From contig JAFMVE010000016.1 in the NCBI GenBank assembly GCA_025499705.1, forward strand, positions 41,011 to 105,010: a stretch of 64,000 nt of DNA. The letters are read 5' to 3'. Shown here in pieces: positions 1 through 8,252 of this stretch. The translations under genes and the position numbers were made by a program. The notes beneath the pieces were generated by a model that saw only the letters and a program-made list of their open reading frames with translations, was not told where the DNA came from and did not search any database. Numbering within the stretch: the first letter of the stretch is position 1; the number at the start of each line of letters is the position of its first letter. This DNA comes from Carboxylicivirga caseinilyticus (GTDB lineage Bacteria > Bacteroidota > Bacteroidia > Bacteroidales > Marinilabiliaceae).

Positions 1-49
1 TATACTTAAAATGGGCTTATGATAATTAACTACATAAAATATTTACAAG

Positions 50-889
50 ATGAATTTTAAAGAACTATTCGCAACAGATCCGCAAGATTTTGAAGGTTAT
101 AACACCCAAAAAATCAGGGATAAATTTCTTCTTGAAACCATTCTCGAAGATGATGAGATATACATTGTATATTCCCACAACGACCGTTTTATAGTAGGCG
201 GAGCAGTACCAATTTCCAAAGAACTGAAACTGGAAACAGTAGATGCACTTAAAGCCGAATTCTTTTTAGCTCGTAGGGAACTTGGCGTAATAAATGTAGG
301 AAAAGGAACAGGTGTTGTTAGTGTTGATGGAACTGAATACGAACTTAAATTCAAAGAAGCGCTGTATATTGGTTCAGGAAATAAAGAGGTTATATTTAAA
401 AGTTCTGACAAGAAGACACCTGCCCGGTTTTACTTAAATTCAGCTCCTGCACACGCATCGTACCCGGTTAAAAAAATAACCCTTGATGATGCTGAATGTA
501 TCGATTTAGGTTCATTGGAAGAATCGAATGCTCGAAGAATTAATAAGCTTATTGTAAACAGCAATGTGCAAACCTGCCAATTACAAATGGGCATGACCGA
601 ATTAAAACCAGGAAGTGTTTGGAATACCATGCCTGCCCATACACATAGCCGCCGTATGGAAGCCTATTTTTATTTTGAAGTACCTGAAAAACAAGCAGTA
701 TGCCATTATATGGGTAAACCCGACGAAACAAGGCATATTTGGATGAAAAACGAACAAGCTGTAATCTCTCCCGCATGGTCAATCCATAGCGCATCCGGTA
801 CTTCTAATTATATTTTTGTTTGGGGTATGGCAGGCGAAAACCTTGATTATGGTGATATGGATGTGCATTTACCAACAGACTTAAAATAA
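50..889 (+). CDS. kduI: 5-dehydro-4-deoxy-D-glucuronate isomerase (KduI)
   Basis: Isomerises 5-keto-4-deoxyuronate, released from unsaturated uronic acids of pectin or glycosaminoglycans, to 3-deoxy-D-glycero-2,5-hexodiulosonate in the cytoplasm. The 279-residue length matches the family. The cupin zinc site is visible as [16 protein letters not shown] near residues 194-209 (His197, His199, Glu204) with a later His246 in [11 protein letters not shown]. The ATG at 50 starts at the family's usual N-terminus. No kduD or polysaccharide lyase lies downstream; partners may lie upstream of the window. It is followed after 13 bases by a DUF1847 gene, so the pathway context is incomplete here. Confidence 0.95.
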   Translation: MNFKELFATDPQDFEGYNTQKIRDKFLLETILEDDEIYIVYSHNDRFIVGGAVPISKELKLETVDALKAEFFLARRELGVINVGKGTGVVSVDGTEYELKFKEALYIGSGNKEVIFKSSDKKTPARFYLNSAPAHASYPVKKITLDDAECIDLGSLEESNARRINKLIVNSNVQTCQLQMGMTELKPGSVWNTMPAHTHSRRMEAYFYFEVPEKQAVCHYMGKPDETRHIWMKNEQAVISPAWSIHSASGTSNYIFVWGMAGENLDYGDMDVHLPTDLK

Positions 890-902
890 CGGACGAATAA
901 AT

Positions 903-1370
903 ATGACTGGATTATACACGAAAGAATTTAGGGCAATCATGCAATCAAATGCCGATTGCTCTAAATTAAGAACAAACAGAATTGAAGAAATAAAAAACTT
1001 TGCTCAAAGTACTAATTTCAAACGGATAGGTATTGCTCATTGCATTTCTTTTTCTCACGAAGCAAAAGTGTTAAGTGATTATTTATCAAAATATTTCAAC
1101 GTATATTCTGTTGATTGTAAATACGGCAACCTAACTAAAAAGGAGCTGTTAGGAGGTGAAAGTAAGCGTATATTATGCAATCCTGCCGGACAGGCTGATT
1201 TTTTAAATAATCATAAAACAGAACTTAACATTTCAATGGGATTGTGTGTAGGACACGATATGATATTTAGTAAACTATCCGAAGGTTTAGTAACCAATTT
1301 ATTCGACAAGGACTTTACCAATAAACACAACTCTTTAAAAGCAATTAAAGAGTTAGAACATTATAACTAA
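903..1370 (+). CDS. DUF1847 family protein
   Basis: Small cytoplasmic protein of 155 residues resembling DUF1847, a family of predicted metal-binding proteins of unknown function from anaerobes. Matching stretches are RIGIAHCISFSHEAKVLSDY near residues 40-59, a CNPAGQADFLN segment and the LCVGHDMIFSK segment. Several conserved cysteines (in AHC, DCK, LCNP, GLCVGHD) could bind metal, but the ligands are unproven. It follows kduI by 13 bases and precedes a flavin-type gene by 14 bases, so all three probably share a transcript. The family assignment comes from recalled motif order, not a search. Confidence 0.7.
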   Translation: MTGLYTKEFRAIMQSNADCSKLRTNRIEEIKNFAQSTNFKRIGIAHCISFSHEAKVLSDYLSKYFNVYSVDCKYGNLTKKELLGGESKRILCNPAGQADFLNNHKTELNISMGLCVGHDMIFSKLSEGLVTNLFDKDFTNKHNSLKAIKELEHYN

Positions 1371-1384
1371 AAGAAAATTACAAA

Positions 1385-1762
1385 ATGATAACAATACCGG
1401 AATTAATAAAAAAAGAATGGAGCAATAAACAAGATGCTATAGTTTTAACTACAGTTTCTGAGGCAGGTATTCCAAATTCAATTTATGCTACACAGGCAGC
1501 ATTATTCAATGATAACAAAGTACTAATTGCGAATAACAAGTTTAAAAAGACACTTGAAAACATTGAAAACAGTAAAAAAGTAACTGTATTATTTATTACA
1601 AAAGAGACAAAATCATATCAATTAAAAGGAAGCGTGTGTTACAAAACGGAAGGCGATGAGTTCAACGACATGAAAAAATGGAACAGAGCTGATTTGCCAG
1701 GTTATGGTGTTGCTGTTGTTGAAGTACAGGAAATTTTCTCCGGGGCAGAAAAAATAGTATAA
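1385..1762 (+). CDS. pyridoxamine 5'-phosphate oxidase-like flavin-binding protein
   Basis: A 125-residue single-domain protein with the split-barrel pattern of the PNPOx-like FMN-binding family: an opening helix (IPELIKKEW), a beta strand with AIVLTTVSEAGIPNS, then KVLIANNKFKKTLENIENSKKVTVLF. Most small members bind FMN, F420 or heme, and the substrate cannot be read here. It is too short for a true PdxH, which is about 210 residues. It ends the first gene cluster; a 114-base spacer with an inverted repeat separates it from fabF. Confidence 0.75.
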   Translation: MITIPELIKKEWSNKQDAIVLTTVSEAGIPNSIYATQAALFNDNKVLIANNKFKKTLENIENSKKVTVLFITKETKSYQLKGSVCYKTEGDEFNDMKKWNRADLPGYGVAVVEVQEIFSGAEKIV

Positions 1763-1786
1763 ACCAAAACATTGAATTATAAAACT

Positions 1787-1840
1787 CATAAGAATTATCA
1801 TCATTCTAAATTTATTAAGTAGGCTATGAAAATTCTTATG
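1787..1840. repeat. inverted repeat in the spacer before fabF
   Basis: CATAAGAATT at 1787-1796 is mirrored by AATTCTTATG at 1831-1840, with a 34-base centre. The arms extend a few bases further if one mismatch is allowed. There is no T-run, so it is not a typical terminator. It lies 37 bases before fabF and could be an operator or an mRNA fold. No function is assigned. Confidence 0.4.
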
Positions 1841-1876
1841 GGTTCCATATGACAATTAATAGTAAAAATTACACGT

Positions 1877-3121
1877 ATGAAACGAGTAGTAGTAACAGGT
1901 ATGGGAGCATTAACGCCAATTGGTAATAATGTAAACGATTTTTGGAACAATCTTATTAAAGGTAAAAACGGAATATCAAAGATTACCAGGTTCGATGCCT
2001 CTAATTTAAAAACACAGATTGCAGCAGAAGTAAAAAATTTCGATCCTTTACAATATCTGGAAAAAGCAGAAGTCCGCAAACAAGATGCTTTTGTACACTA
2101 TGCCATTGCAGTTATGGAAGAATGCTTGGCTGATGCAAAAATTCAATTAGACGAAACAGACTTAAAACGAACCGGGGTAATATGGGGTTCGGGTATAGGA
2201 GGGATAAAAACTTTCGAAGACGAAGTGACAAGCTTTAACCGTAACCCGGAGATATCACGGTTTAGTCCCTTCTTTATTACCAAGCTTATTTCTAATATGG
2301 CAGCCGGGTATATCTCCATACGTTATGGTTTAAAAGGTGTTAGTTATGTTACTACATCTGCTTGCGCATCAAGTAATAATGCCATAATTGATGCTTTTAA
2401 CCTTATTCGTTTAGGCAAGGCCAATGCTATTTTTGCAGGTGGTTCAGAAGCCTGTGTAACACAATCTGGTATTGGTGGTTTTAGTTCTATGAGAGCTATA
2501 TCTGCGCGAAACGACAGTCCCGAAACGGCTTCTCGTCCTTTCGATAAAACCCGTGATGGTTTTGTAATGGGTGAAGGTGCAGGCGTACTATTATTAGAAG
2601 AACTGGAACATGCCAAACAGCGAGGAGCAAAAATATATTGCGAATTAGCCGGAGGTGGTTTTAGTTCCGATGCTTATCACATTGCAGCACCACATCCCGA
2701 AGGTGAAGGAGCTGTTACAGCAATGCTTGATGCCATCAATGAAGCCGGGCTTGCACCTTCTGACATTGATTATATCAGCGCACACGGAACGTCAACCCCT
2801 GTGGGTGATTTAAGCGAATGTAAAGCTATCTGCAATGTGTTTTCCAATAACCTGGAAAGTCTACATGTAAGTGCAAACAAGTCGATGATTGGTCATTTAT
2901 TGGGTGCTGCCGGGGCTGTTGAAGCAGTAGCGTGTGTTATGGCAATTAAAGAAGGTGTTGTCCCTCCAACAATGAACCTTAACGAAACCGACCCTGATAT
3001 AGACAATGCCCTGAATTTAACCCCAAACAAAGCGGTTAATAAAGAAATAAATACGGCGTTGAACAACACCTTTGGCTTTGGAGGTCATATTTTTACTTCT
3101 CTGTTTAAACGATTTATTTAA
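1877..3121 (+). CDS. fabF: beta-ketoacyl-ACP synthase II (FabF-type)
   Basis: Condenses malonyl-ACP with acyl-ACP in fatty-acid or polyketide chain extension. The 414-residue length is standard. The catalytic triad is complete: Cys163 in TTSACASSNNAI, His303 in SAHGTSTPVGD and His340 in SANKSMIGHLLGAAG. The C-terminal NTFGFGGHIFTSLF motif is also present, with a slight change from the usual GGxNxxL. It sits among non-lipid genes with no ACP or FabG nearby, so it may be a second FabF copy used in a side pathway rather than the housekeeping enzyme. Confidence 0.93.
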   Translation: MKRVVVTGMGALTPIGNNVNDFWNNLIKGKNGISKITRFDASNLKTQIAAEVKNFDPLQYLEKAEVRKQDAFVHYAIAVMEECLADAKIQLDETDLKRTGVIWGSGIGGIKTFEDEVTSFNRNPEISRFSPFFITKLISNMAAGYISIRYGLKGVSYVTTSACASSNNAIIDAFNLIRLGKANAIFAGGSEACVTQSGIGGFSSMRAISARNDSPETASRPFDKTRDGFVMGEGAGVLLLEELEHAKQRGAKIYCELAGGGFSSDAYHIAAPHPEGEGAVTAMLDAINEAGLAPSDIDYISAHGTSTPVGDLSECKAICNVFSNNLESLHVSANKSMIGHLLGAAGAVEAVACVMAIKEGVVPPTMNLNETDPDIDNALNLTPNKAVNKEINTALNNTFGFGGHIFTSLFKRFI

Positions 3122-3127
3122 TTTGCT

Positions 3128-4066
3128 ATGATAATTTTTGGGCCAGTACCTTCAAGAAGGTTAATTACAAGTTTAGGAATTAACAATATTTTACCACCAA
3201 AACAGTGTTCTTATTCCTGTGTGTACTGCCAGGTTGGAGAAACCTCCAATAAGTCGATGTTCAGGACTGAACTTTACAAACCACAGCACATTTACGAGAA
3301 AGTTAAATCGCATTTAAAAAAATTAGACCTTACACACCGACCGAAATACCTTACCATTGTTGCCAATGGAGAACCTACCCTTGATATAAACCTGGGTACT
3401 TTAATCAGGCAATTGCAGCAATTAGGTTTGCCTGTTGCGGTAATTACCAATGCAAGTTTATTAGACAAAGAACATACCCGTAACGATTTATATAATGCCG
3501 ATTGGGTTTCGGTTAAAATAGATTCGGTTAATGAAGCATCCTGGAAAAAAATTAACCGCCCGTATATTTGGCTAAATCTTGATGCAATTCTTGAAGGGAT
3601 TAAAATCTTTAGCAATGATTATAAAGGAATCTTAAACACTGAGACTATGCTAGTTGAAGGGTATAACGATAGTATATCTGATATTCAGAATACCGCAAAA
3701 TTTATTTCAGGATTAAAACCAAATAAAGCATATATATCAATCCCTACTCGTCCACCTGTTGAAAAGGGAGTAAAACCTGTTTCGGAGGCTCGGATTGCGG
3801 AAGCATGGCAGATATTTAAAAACCACAACATTAATGTAGAAACCCTTACGGGGTTTGAAGGGACAGACACAGGATACACTGGCGATGCTCAGGCAGATAT
3901 TCTTACAATTTCATCCGTTCACCCTTTAAGGGAAGATACCATTGACGAATTACTTGAAAAAGATTCCGCTGATCACTCTGTGCTTGAACAACTTATACAA
4001 AACGGTAAAATAAAGAAGTCGAGTTTTAATGGATTTAATTATTACACGAGAACTTATAACACTTAG
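3128..4066 (+). CDS. radical SAM protein, COG0731 type
   Basis: A 312-residue radical SAM enzyme. The 4Fe-4S ligands are Cys27, Cys31 and Cys34 in QCSYSCVYCQVG, after the opening FGPVPSRRLITSLG typical of the COG0731 group (TYW1-like Fe-S oxidoreductases). An ANGEPTLD motif follows in the barrel. A C-terminal extension of about 60 residues (LREDTIDELLEK onward) looks like a small winged-helix tail absent from the paralogue at 55.5 kb. Substrate unknown. It starts 6 bases after fabF and ends 3 bases before the adenosyltransferase, which suggests one operon. Confidence 0.85.
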   Translation: MIIFGPVPSRRLITSLGINNILPPKQCSYSCVYCQVGETSNKSMFRTELYKPQHIYEKVKSHLKKLDLTHRPKYLTIVANGEPTLDINLGTLIRQLQQLGLPVAVITNASLLDKEHTRNDLYNADWVSVKIDSVNEASWKKINRPYIWLNLDAILEGIKIFSNDYKGILNTETMLVEGYNDSISDIQNTAKFISGLKPNKAYISIPTRPPVEKGVKPVSEARIAEAWQIFKNHNINVETLTGFEGTDTGYTGDAQADILTISSVHPLREDTIDELLEKDSADHSVLEQLIQNGKIKKSSFNGFNYYTRTYNT

Positions 4067-4069
4067 CCA

Positions 4070-4585
4070 ATGAAAGGGTTTATTCAGGTTTATACAGGCA
4101 ATGGAAAAGGAAAAACAACCGCAGCTATAGGTTTGTCAATCAGGGCAGTTGGCGCTGGGAAAAAGGTGTTTTTTGCCCAATTCGTAAAAGGCAAGCCTTA
4201 TTCTGAAATCACTGTACTGCAAAAGCTTTCGCCTACAATTACTCTAAAACAATACGGTTTAGGTTGTTTTATAGAAAAAGAGCCAACAAAAGCAGATATT
4301 GAAAGCGCACAAAAAGGATTACAGGAAATCAAAAAATTTATTCAAGCAGTATCCTATGATGTAATTGTATTGGATGAAGCCAATATTGCACTTTTCTTCA
4401 ACCTTTTCTCTGTAAAGGATTTGATTAAAATAGTGCAATCTAAACCTCCCGAAACAGAGATAATAATAACTGGACGATATGCCCCCGAAGAAATTATTGC
4501 TATTGCCGATCTGGTAACTGAAATGAAAGAAGTTAAACATTACTATAATTCGGGCATTGAAGCTCGAAAAGGAATAGAATTTTAA
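4070..4585 (+). CDS. cobO: cob(I)yrinic acid a,c-diamide adenosyltransferase (CobO/BtuR type)
   Basis: Transfers the adenosyl group of ATP to cob(I)alamin or cobinamide in coenzyme B12 synthesis or salvage. The N-terminal VYTGNGKGKTTAAIG is the family P-loop (residues about 8-22), followed by FAQFVKGKPYSE and a Walker B-like VIVLDEANIA. At 171 residues it is normal for the CobA/CobO family. No other cobalamin gene or B12 riboswitch is visible nearby, so it may serve salvage. Tightly packed between the radical SAM gene and the thioesterase fragment. Confidence 0.9.
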   Translation: MKGFIQVYTGNGKGKTTAAIGLSIRAVGAGKKVFFAQFVKGKPYSEITVLQKLSPTITLKQYGLGCFIEKEPTKADIESAQKGLQEIKKFIQAVSYDVIVLDEANIALFFNLFSVKDLIKIVQSKPPETEIIITGRYAPEEIIAIADLVTEMKEVKHYYNSGIEARKGIEF

Positions 4586-4586
4586 A

Positions 4587-4829
4587 ATGATGATGATAAC
4601 AGACGAAATACAATTACGCCCCAGATATGGAGAGGTTGACCAGATGGGATATGTTTACCATGCCAATTATGTTAGCTATTGCCATCTGGCTCGTACTGAA
4701 TTACTACGAAAGATGGGTATTTCGACTGTTGTTTTTGTCGATAGTAAAAACTGGTATCCAATGGGTGTACCTGATTTTGTTGAAGAAGCTTTAAACATTC
4801 ATCTTAATGAAAAAACCACATGCAATTAA
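4587..4829 (+). pseudogene. truncated hotdog thioesterase
   Basis: The first 46 or so residues match acyl-CoA thioesterases of the 4-hydroxybenzoyl-CoA family: RPRYGEVDQMGYVYHANYVS with the catalytic-type Asp and HANY motif, then ARTELLRKMGIS. After that the sequence loses the family pattern and stops at residue 80, whereas members are about 130-140 residues. Most of the fold is missing, so this is probably a deletion product. Its 3' end overlaps the next gene's ATG by 10 bases, so the deletion may have moved the hydrolase gene close. A small functional protein is possible but unlikely. Confidence 0.65.
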
Positions 4830-5602
4830 CCGTATTAACTGACAATTGTGCAGGAGCAAGTTTCCTTGCCGAGCATGGACTTTCTTATCTTATCGAAATA
4901 AAAGAGCATAAAATTCTTTTCGATACAGGGCACAGCGATGTATTTCTCAAAAATGCAACAAAGCTTGGTATTGATTTGTATAAAGAAGTAAGTACCATTA
5001 TTCTAAGTCATGGACACTGGGATCACGGTAACGGATTAGCAAACCTTAAAGACAAAGCTCTAATCACCCACCCTTTATCTTTTATGGAAAGGTTTCGAGG
5101 AAATGATAACAGTTATATTGGTTTAGGCTTAACAGAGGGTGAAGTTAAGCACAAATATAACTTGATAACCACAGAGCAACCTTATATAGTTTTTAAAGAT
5201 ATTTATTTTCTTGGTGAAATTCCACGACTAACTGAATTTGAATCAAAAACTACTCCTTTTATTGATAAACAAAATCAACCTGATTATGTGCCAGATGATT
5301 CTGCCATAGTCGTAGTGCAAAATGATGAACTTATCATTATTAGCGGATGTGCACATTCAGGTATTTGTAATACTATCCTACATGCACAAAAAGTAACAGG
5401 TATAACAAAAGTAAAAGCAGTTATAGGCGGTTTCCACCTAAAAACAGACAATAAACAGACCAAAGAAACCATTCGCTTTTTAAAGAATCAGAATATTCAA
5501 AACATATATCCAGCGCATTGTACACAATTAGATGCACTAATTGCATTTCGCAAGGAATTTAGTTTTCCTCAAATTAAAACAGGGATGATTTTAAAATTTT
5601 AA
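4820..5602 (+). CDS. metallo-beta-lactamase fold hydrolase (COG1237 type)
   Basis: A 260-residue MBL-fold protein with the metal motif SHGHWDHGNG (HxHxDH) near residues 65-74 and later metal histidines in SGCAHSGICN and GGFHL and near YPAHC. The CAHSG and FHL patterns and length fit COG1237, the group containing the methanopterin-related dihydropterin synthase and uncharacterised metal-dependent hydrolases. The substrate is unknown. It overlaps the thioesterase fragment and is followed after 7 bases by modA, so it is co-transcribed. Confidence 0.82.
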   Translation: MQLTVLTDNCAGASFLAEHGLSYLIEIKEHKILFDTGHSDVFLKNATKLGIDLYKEVSTIILSHGHWDHGNGLANLKDKALITHPLSFMERFRGNDNSYIGLGLTEGEVKHKYNLITTEQPYIVFKDIYFLGEIPRLTEFESKTTPFIDKQNQPDYVPDDSAIVVVQNDELIIISGCAHSGICNTILHAQKVTGITKVKAVIGGFHLKTDNKQTKETIRFLKNQNIQNIYPAHCTQLDALIAFRKEFSFPQIKTGMILKF

Positions 5603-5609
5603 AACTAAT

Positions 5610-6365
5610 ATGATAAGATTAATTATAAGCATATCGTTAATAGTTGTACTTACAGGGTGTAAACAAACCCCATGCGAAAACCTTATACTTTTCGCCGGAG
5701 TTGGTATGACAGATGCCGTAAAGGAAATCGCTAAAAAATTTAGAGAAGAAACTAGCATTGAAGTTAAGTTAAGTCTGGCAAGTTCTGCAATACTTGTTAT
5801 GCAACTTGAATCGGGAGCACCTGCTGATATGATAATATTGGCCAGCAAACAATGGGCTGACTATGCAGAGGAAAAGCAATTAGTTATAGATAGCACATCT
5901 TATACCGTAGCACAGAACGAACTTGTTTTAGTTGCTCCTAAAAACAGTAAGCTGCAATCCATAGAAATTAATCAACAAACAGATTTACCAAATATTATTC
6001 AGGGTAAAATTGGCATTGGTAATCCTGAAACAGTTCCGGCAGGCAGATACTTAATGCAAAGTTTGGAATACTTTGGTTGGGATTCTGCTTTTAGAGGTCG
6101 TTTTATAAATGCCAGAGATGTTAGGGCAGCTTTAAGCTATGCCGAGCTGGGTGAGGTAAGCGCAAGTGTTGTTTTTGCCTCTGATGCTATTAAATCCACA
6201 AAAGTTAAGGTTATTGGTACATTCCCTCAAAACTCACATAAGCCTATTGAATTTATAAGTTATATGGTTGTCGATAACCCGAAAGTGAATAAACTTTATG
6301 AATATATTACTTCTGAAAAAGGATTGAAAATTTGGGAGAAACATGGTTTTCTTACTGTAAAATAA
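5610..6365 (+). CDS. modA: molybdate/tungstate-type ABC substrate-binding lipoprotein
   Basis: A 251-residue periplasmic binding protein of the ModA family. The N-terminus is a lipoprotein signal with lipobox LTGC at about residues 14-17. The mature part has LILFAGVGMTDAVKEIAKKF, SSAILVMQLESGAPADMIIL and NPETVPAGRY, all ModA landmarks for oxyanion binding. No modB permease or modC ATPase follows; the next gene is an oxidoreductase after a 131-base gap. It therefore needs a transporter encoded elsewhere, or it acts as an anion sensor. Confidence 0.85.
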   Translation: MIRLIISISLIVVLTGCKQTPCENLILFAGVGMTDAVKEIAKKFREETSIEVKLSLASSAILVMQLESGAPADMIILASKQWADYAEEKQLVIDSTSYTVAQNELVLVAPKNSKLQSIEINQQTDLPNIIQGKIGIGNPETVPAGRYLMQSLEYFGWDSAFRGRFINARDVRAALSYAELGEVSASVVFASDAIKSTKVKVIGTFPQNSHKPIEFISYMVVDNPKVNKLYEYITSEKGLKIWEKHGFLTVK

Positions 6366-6496
6366 TTAATTATAATCGGCTCAAACTAAATCATAGAACC
6401 ATTCATGACTTTGAGATAGATTTAATTAAACGATGTTGAAACTTGTGAATTCAAATTTTAAAATAAAAGGAACAGTAATTAATAAAAAAGGTTAAT

Positions 6497-8188
6497 ATGA
6501 TGGCAAAAAAGATAATTGTAATTGGTGGGTCAGCTGCCGGCCCCAAAGCAGCTGCAAGGGCAAGAAGAATGGACGAAAATGCAGAAATAACAATATTTCA
6601 GAAAAGTCCCGATTTATCAATGGCATCCTGTGGATACCCATATTTTGTTGGTGGTTTTTTCGATGACCGCAACAAATTACTTTGCACTCCCACAGGTGCG
6701 GTTCGCGACCCTAAGTTTTATTGGAACGCCAAAGGTATTTTAGCTAAAGTAAATACCGAGGTTACAAAAATAGATATCAAAAACAAGAAGATTGAATTTA
6801 AGGATTTAACAAGTGGAGAACAAGGCTCTCAGGAATATGATAAGTTAATCATTACTACAGGAGCGACAGCAAATATGCCTCCAATACCCGGAACAAACCT
6901 TAATGGGATAACAACTTTACAGTCGATGCAAGATGCTGATTACTTGCGCAAAATCCGAGATGAAGGTAAGATTAAAAAAGCCGTTGTTATTGGTGGAGGA
7001 TTAATAGGTATTGAAACACTTGAAGCTTTACACTTAGCAGGCATCGAACTTACCATGATTGAATTGCTTCCTCAGCTTCTTACATTTCTCGATTGGAAGA
7101 TGGCTAAGTTGGTTGAGAACTACCTCAAGACTAAGGCTAATGTTATTACCCAAAATGGGGTTGCTGAATTTCTTGGAGAAAACGGTAAACTTACAGGTGT
7201 AAAACTTCAAAACGGAACTGAAATCCCGTGCGAATTAGCTGTGGTAGCCATAGGTGTAAAACCCAATGTTAAACTAGCAAAAGAGGCAGGGCTAAAAATT
7301 GGAGCATTAGGTGGTATTCTTGTCGATGAACACATGCAAACGTCTACCTCTGACGTTTATGCAGCAGGCGATTGTTGCGAAATTAAAAATATCATTACAA
7401 GAAATAGCGTACTTGCTCCCTATGGCGACCTTGCAAACCTTGAGGGACGTGTGGCTGGCGAAAATGTTATTAAAGGAAATGTTGCTACTTTTCCCGGAAC
7501 ACAACAAACAGGTATTTGTAAATTGTTTGATTATGGCATTGGGATAACCGGATTATCAGAATCCAAAGCAAAGGAAGCAGGAATGGATTTTGAGAAAGTT
7601 GTAAATGCTAGTCCTGATAAACCTGGCTTTATGGATGGTAAATTGCTAATAACTAAATTGCTTGCAGAAAAAACTACTGGCAAAATTCTGGGAGCGCAAT
7701 GCCTTGGTCCAGGCGATGTAAGCAAACAACTGGCTATTTGGGCTACTGCCATAAAAGGTGGTTTAACGGTTGATGACATGGTAAATGCCGACCTTCCCTA
7801 TGCACCTCCGTTTTCTTTAGCTATTGACCATAGCATAGCATCAGCACATATATTACAAAATAAAATGCACGGTATTTTTAATGGAATATCTTCATTAGAA
7901 TTAAAAGAAAAACTGGATAACAAAGAAGACCTGTTTATACTGGATGTCCGTGGAGCTGATGAGTACGAACAAACACGCTTAGGTATTGGAGAGACATTAA
8001 TCCCGATAGGAATGCTCCGTATAAGGCTAAATGAACTACCGGAAGATAAAAACAAAGAGATTATCACTTATTGTAAAATTTCACTACGTGGTTATGAAGC
8101 AGCAGTTTTATTACAAGCACATGGATACACTAACGTAAAAGTGCTTGAAGGTGGAGTTGCTGCATGGCCATTTGAGAAAGAAAAATAA
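6497..8188 (+). CDS. CoA-disulfide reductase/rhodanese fusion
   Basis: A 563-residue FAD/NAD(P)H oxidoreductase fused to a C-terminal rhodanese domain (CoADR-Rhd or Npsr type), which reduces CoA disulfide, persulfides or polysulfide. Residues about 4-20 carry the FAD loop IVIGGSAAGPKAAARA. Cys45 in SMASCGYPYFVGG is the single redox cysteine. The NAD(P) loop is AVVIGGGLIGIETLEAL, and VYAAGDCCE is the second FAD motif. The rhodanese domain starts near residue 465 (LFILDVRGADEYE), with Cys526 in YCKISLRGYEA as persulfide cysteine. It precedes a BASS-family transporter. Confidence 0.92.
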   Translation: MMAKKIIVIGGSAAGPKAAARARRMDENAEITIFQKSPDLSMASCGYPYFVGGFFDDRNKLLCTPTGAVRDPKFYWNAKGILAKVNTEVTKIDIKNKKIEFKDLTSGEQGSQEYDKLIITTGATANMPPIPGTNLNGITTLQSMQDADYLRKIRDEGKIKKAVVIGGGLIGIETLEALHLAGIELTMIELLPQLLTFLDWKMAKLVENYLKTKANVITQNGVAEFLGENGKLTGVKLQNGTEIPCELAVVAIGVKPNVKLAKEAGLKIGALGGILVDEHMQTSTSDVYAAGDCCEIKNIITRNSVLAPYGDLANLEGRVAGENVIKGNVATFPGTQQTGICKLFDYGIGITGLSESKAKEAGMDFEKVVNASPDKPGFMDGKLLITKLLAEKTTGKILGAQCLGPGDVSKQLAIWATAIKGGLTVDDMVNADLPYAPPFSLAIDHSIASAHILQNKMHGIFNGISSLELKEKLDNKEDLFILDVRGADEYEQTRLGIGETLIPIGMLRIRLNELPEDKNKEIITYCKISLRGYEAAVLLQAHGYTNVKVLEGGVAAWPFEKEK

Positions 8189-8252
8189 CACTGAAGGTAT
8201 CTAAAAAATGTAATAAACATGCGTTTGTGATAAACTATAAAAATAGAGAGAT

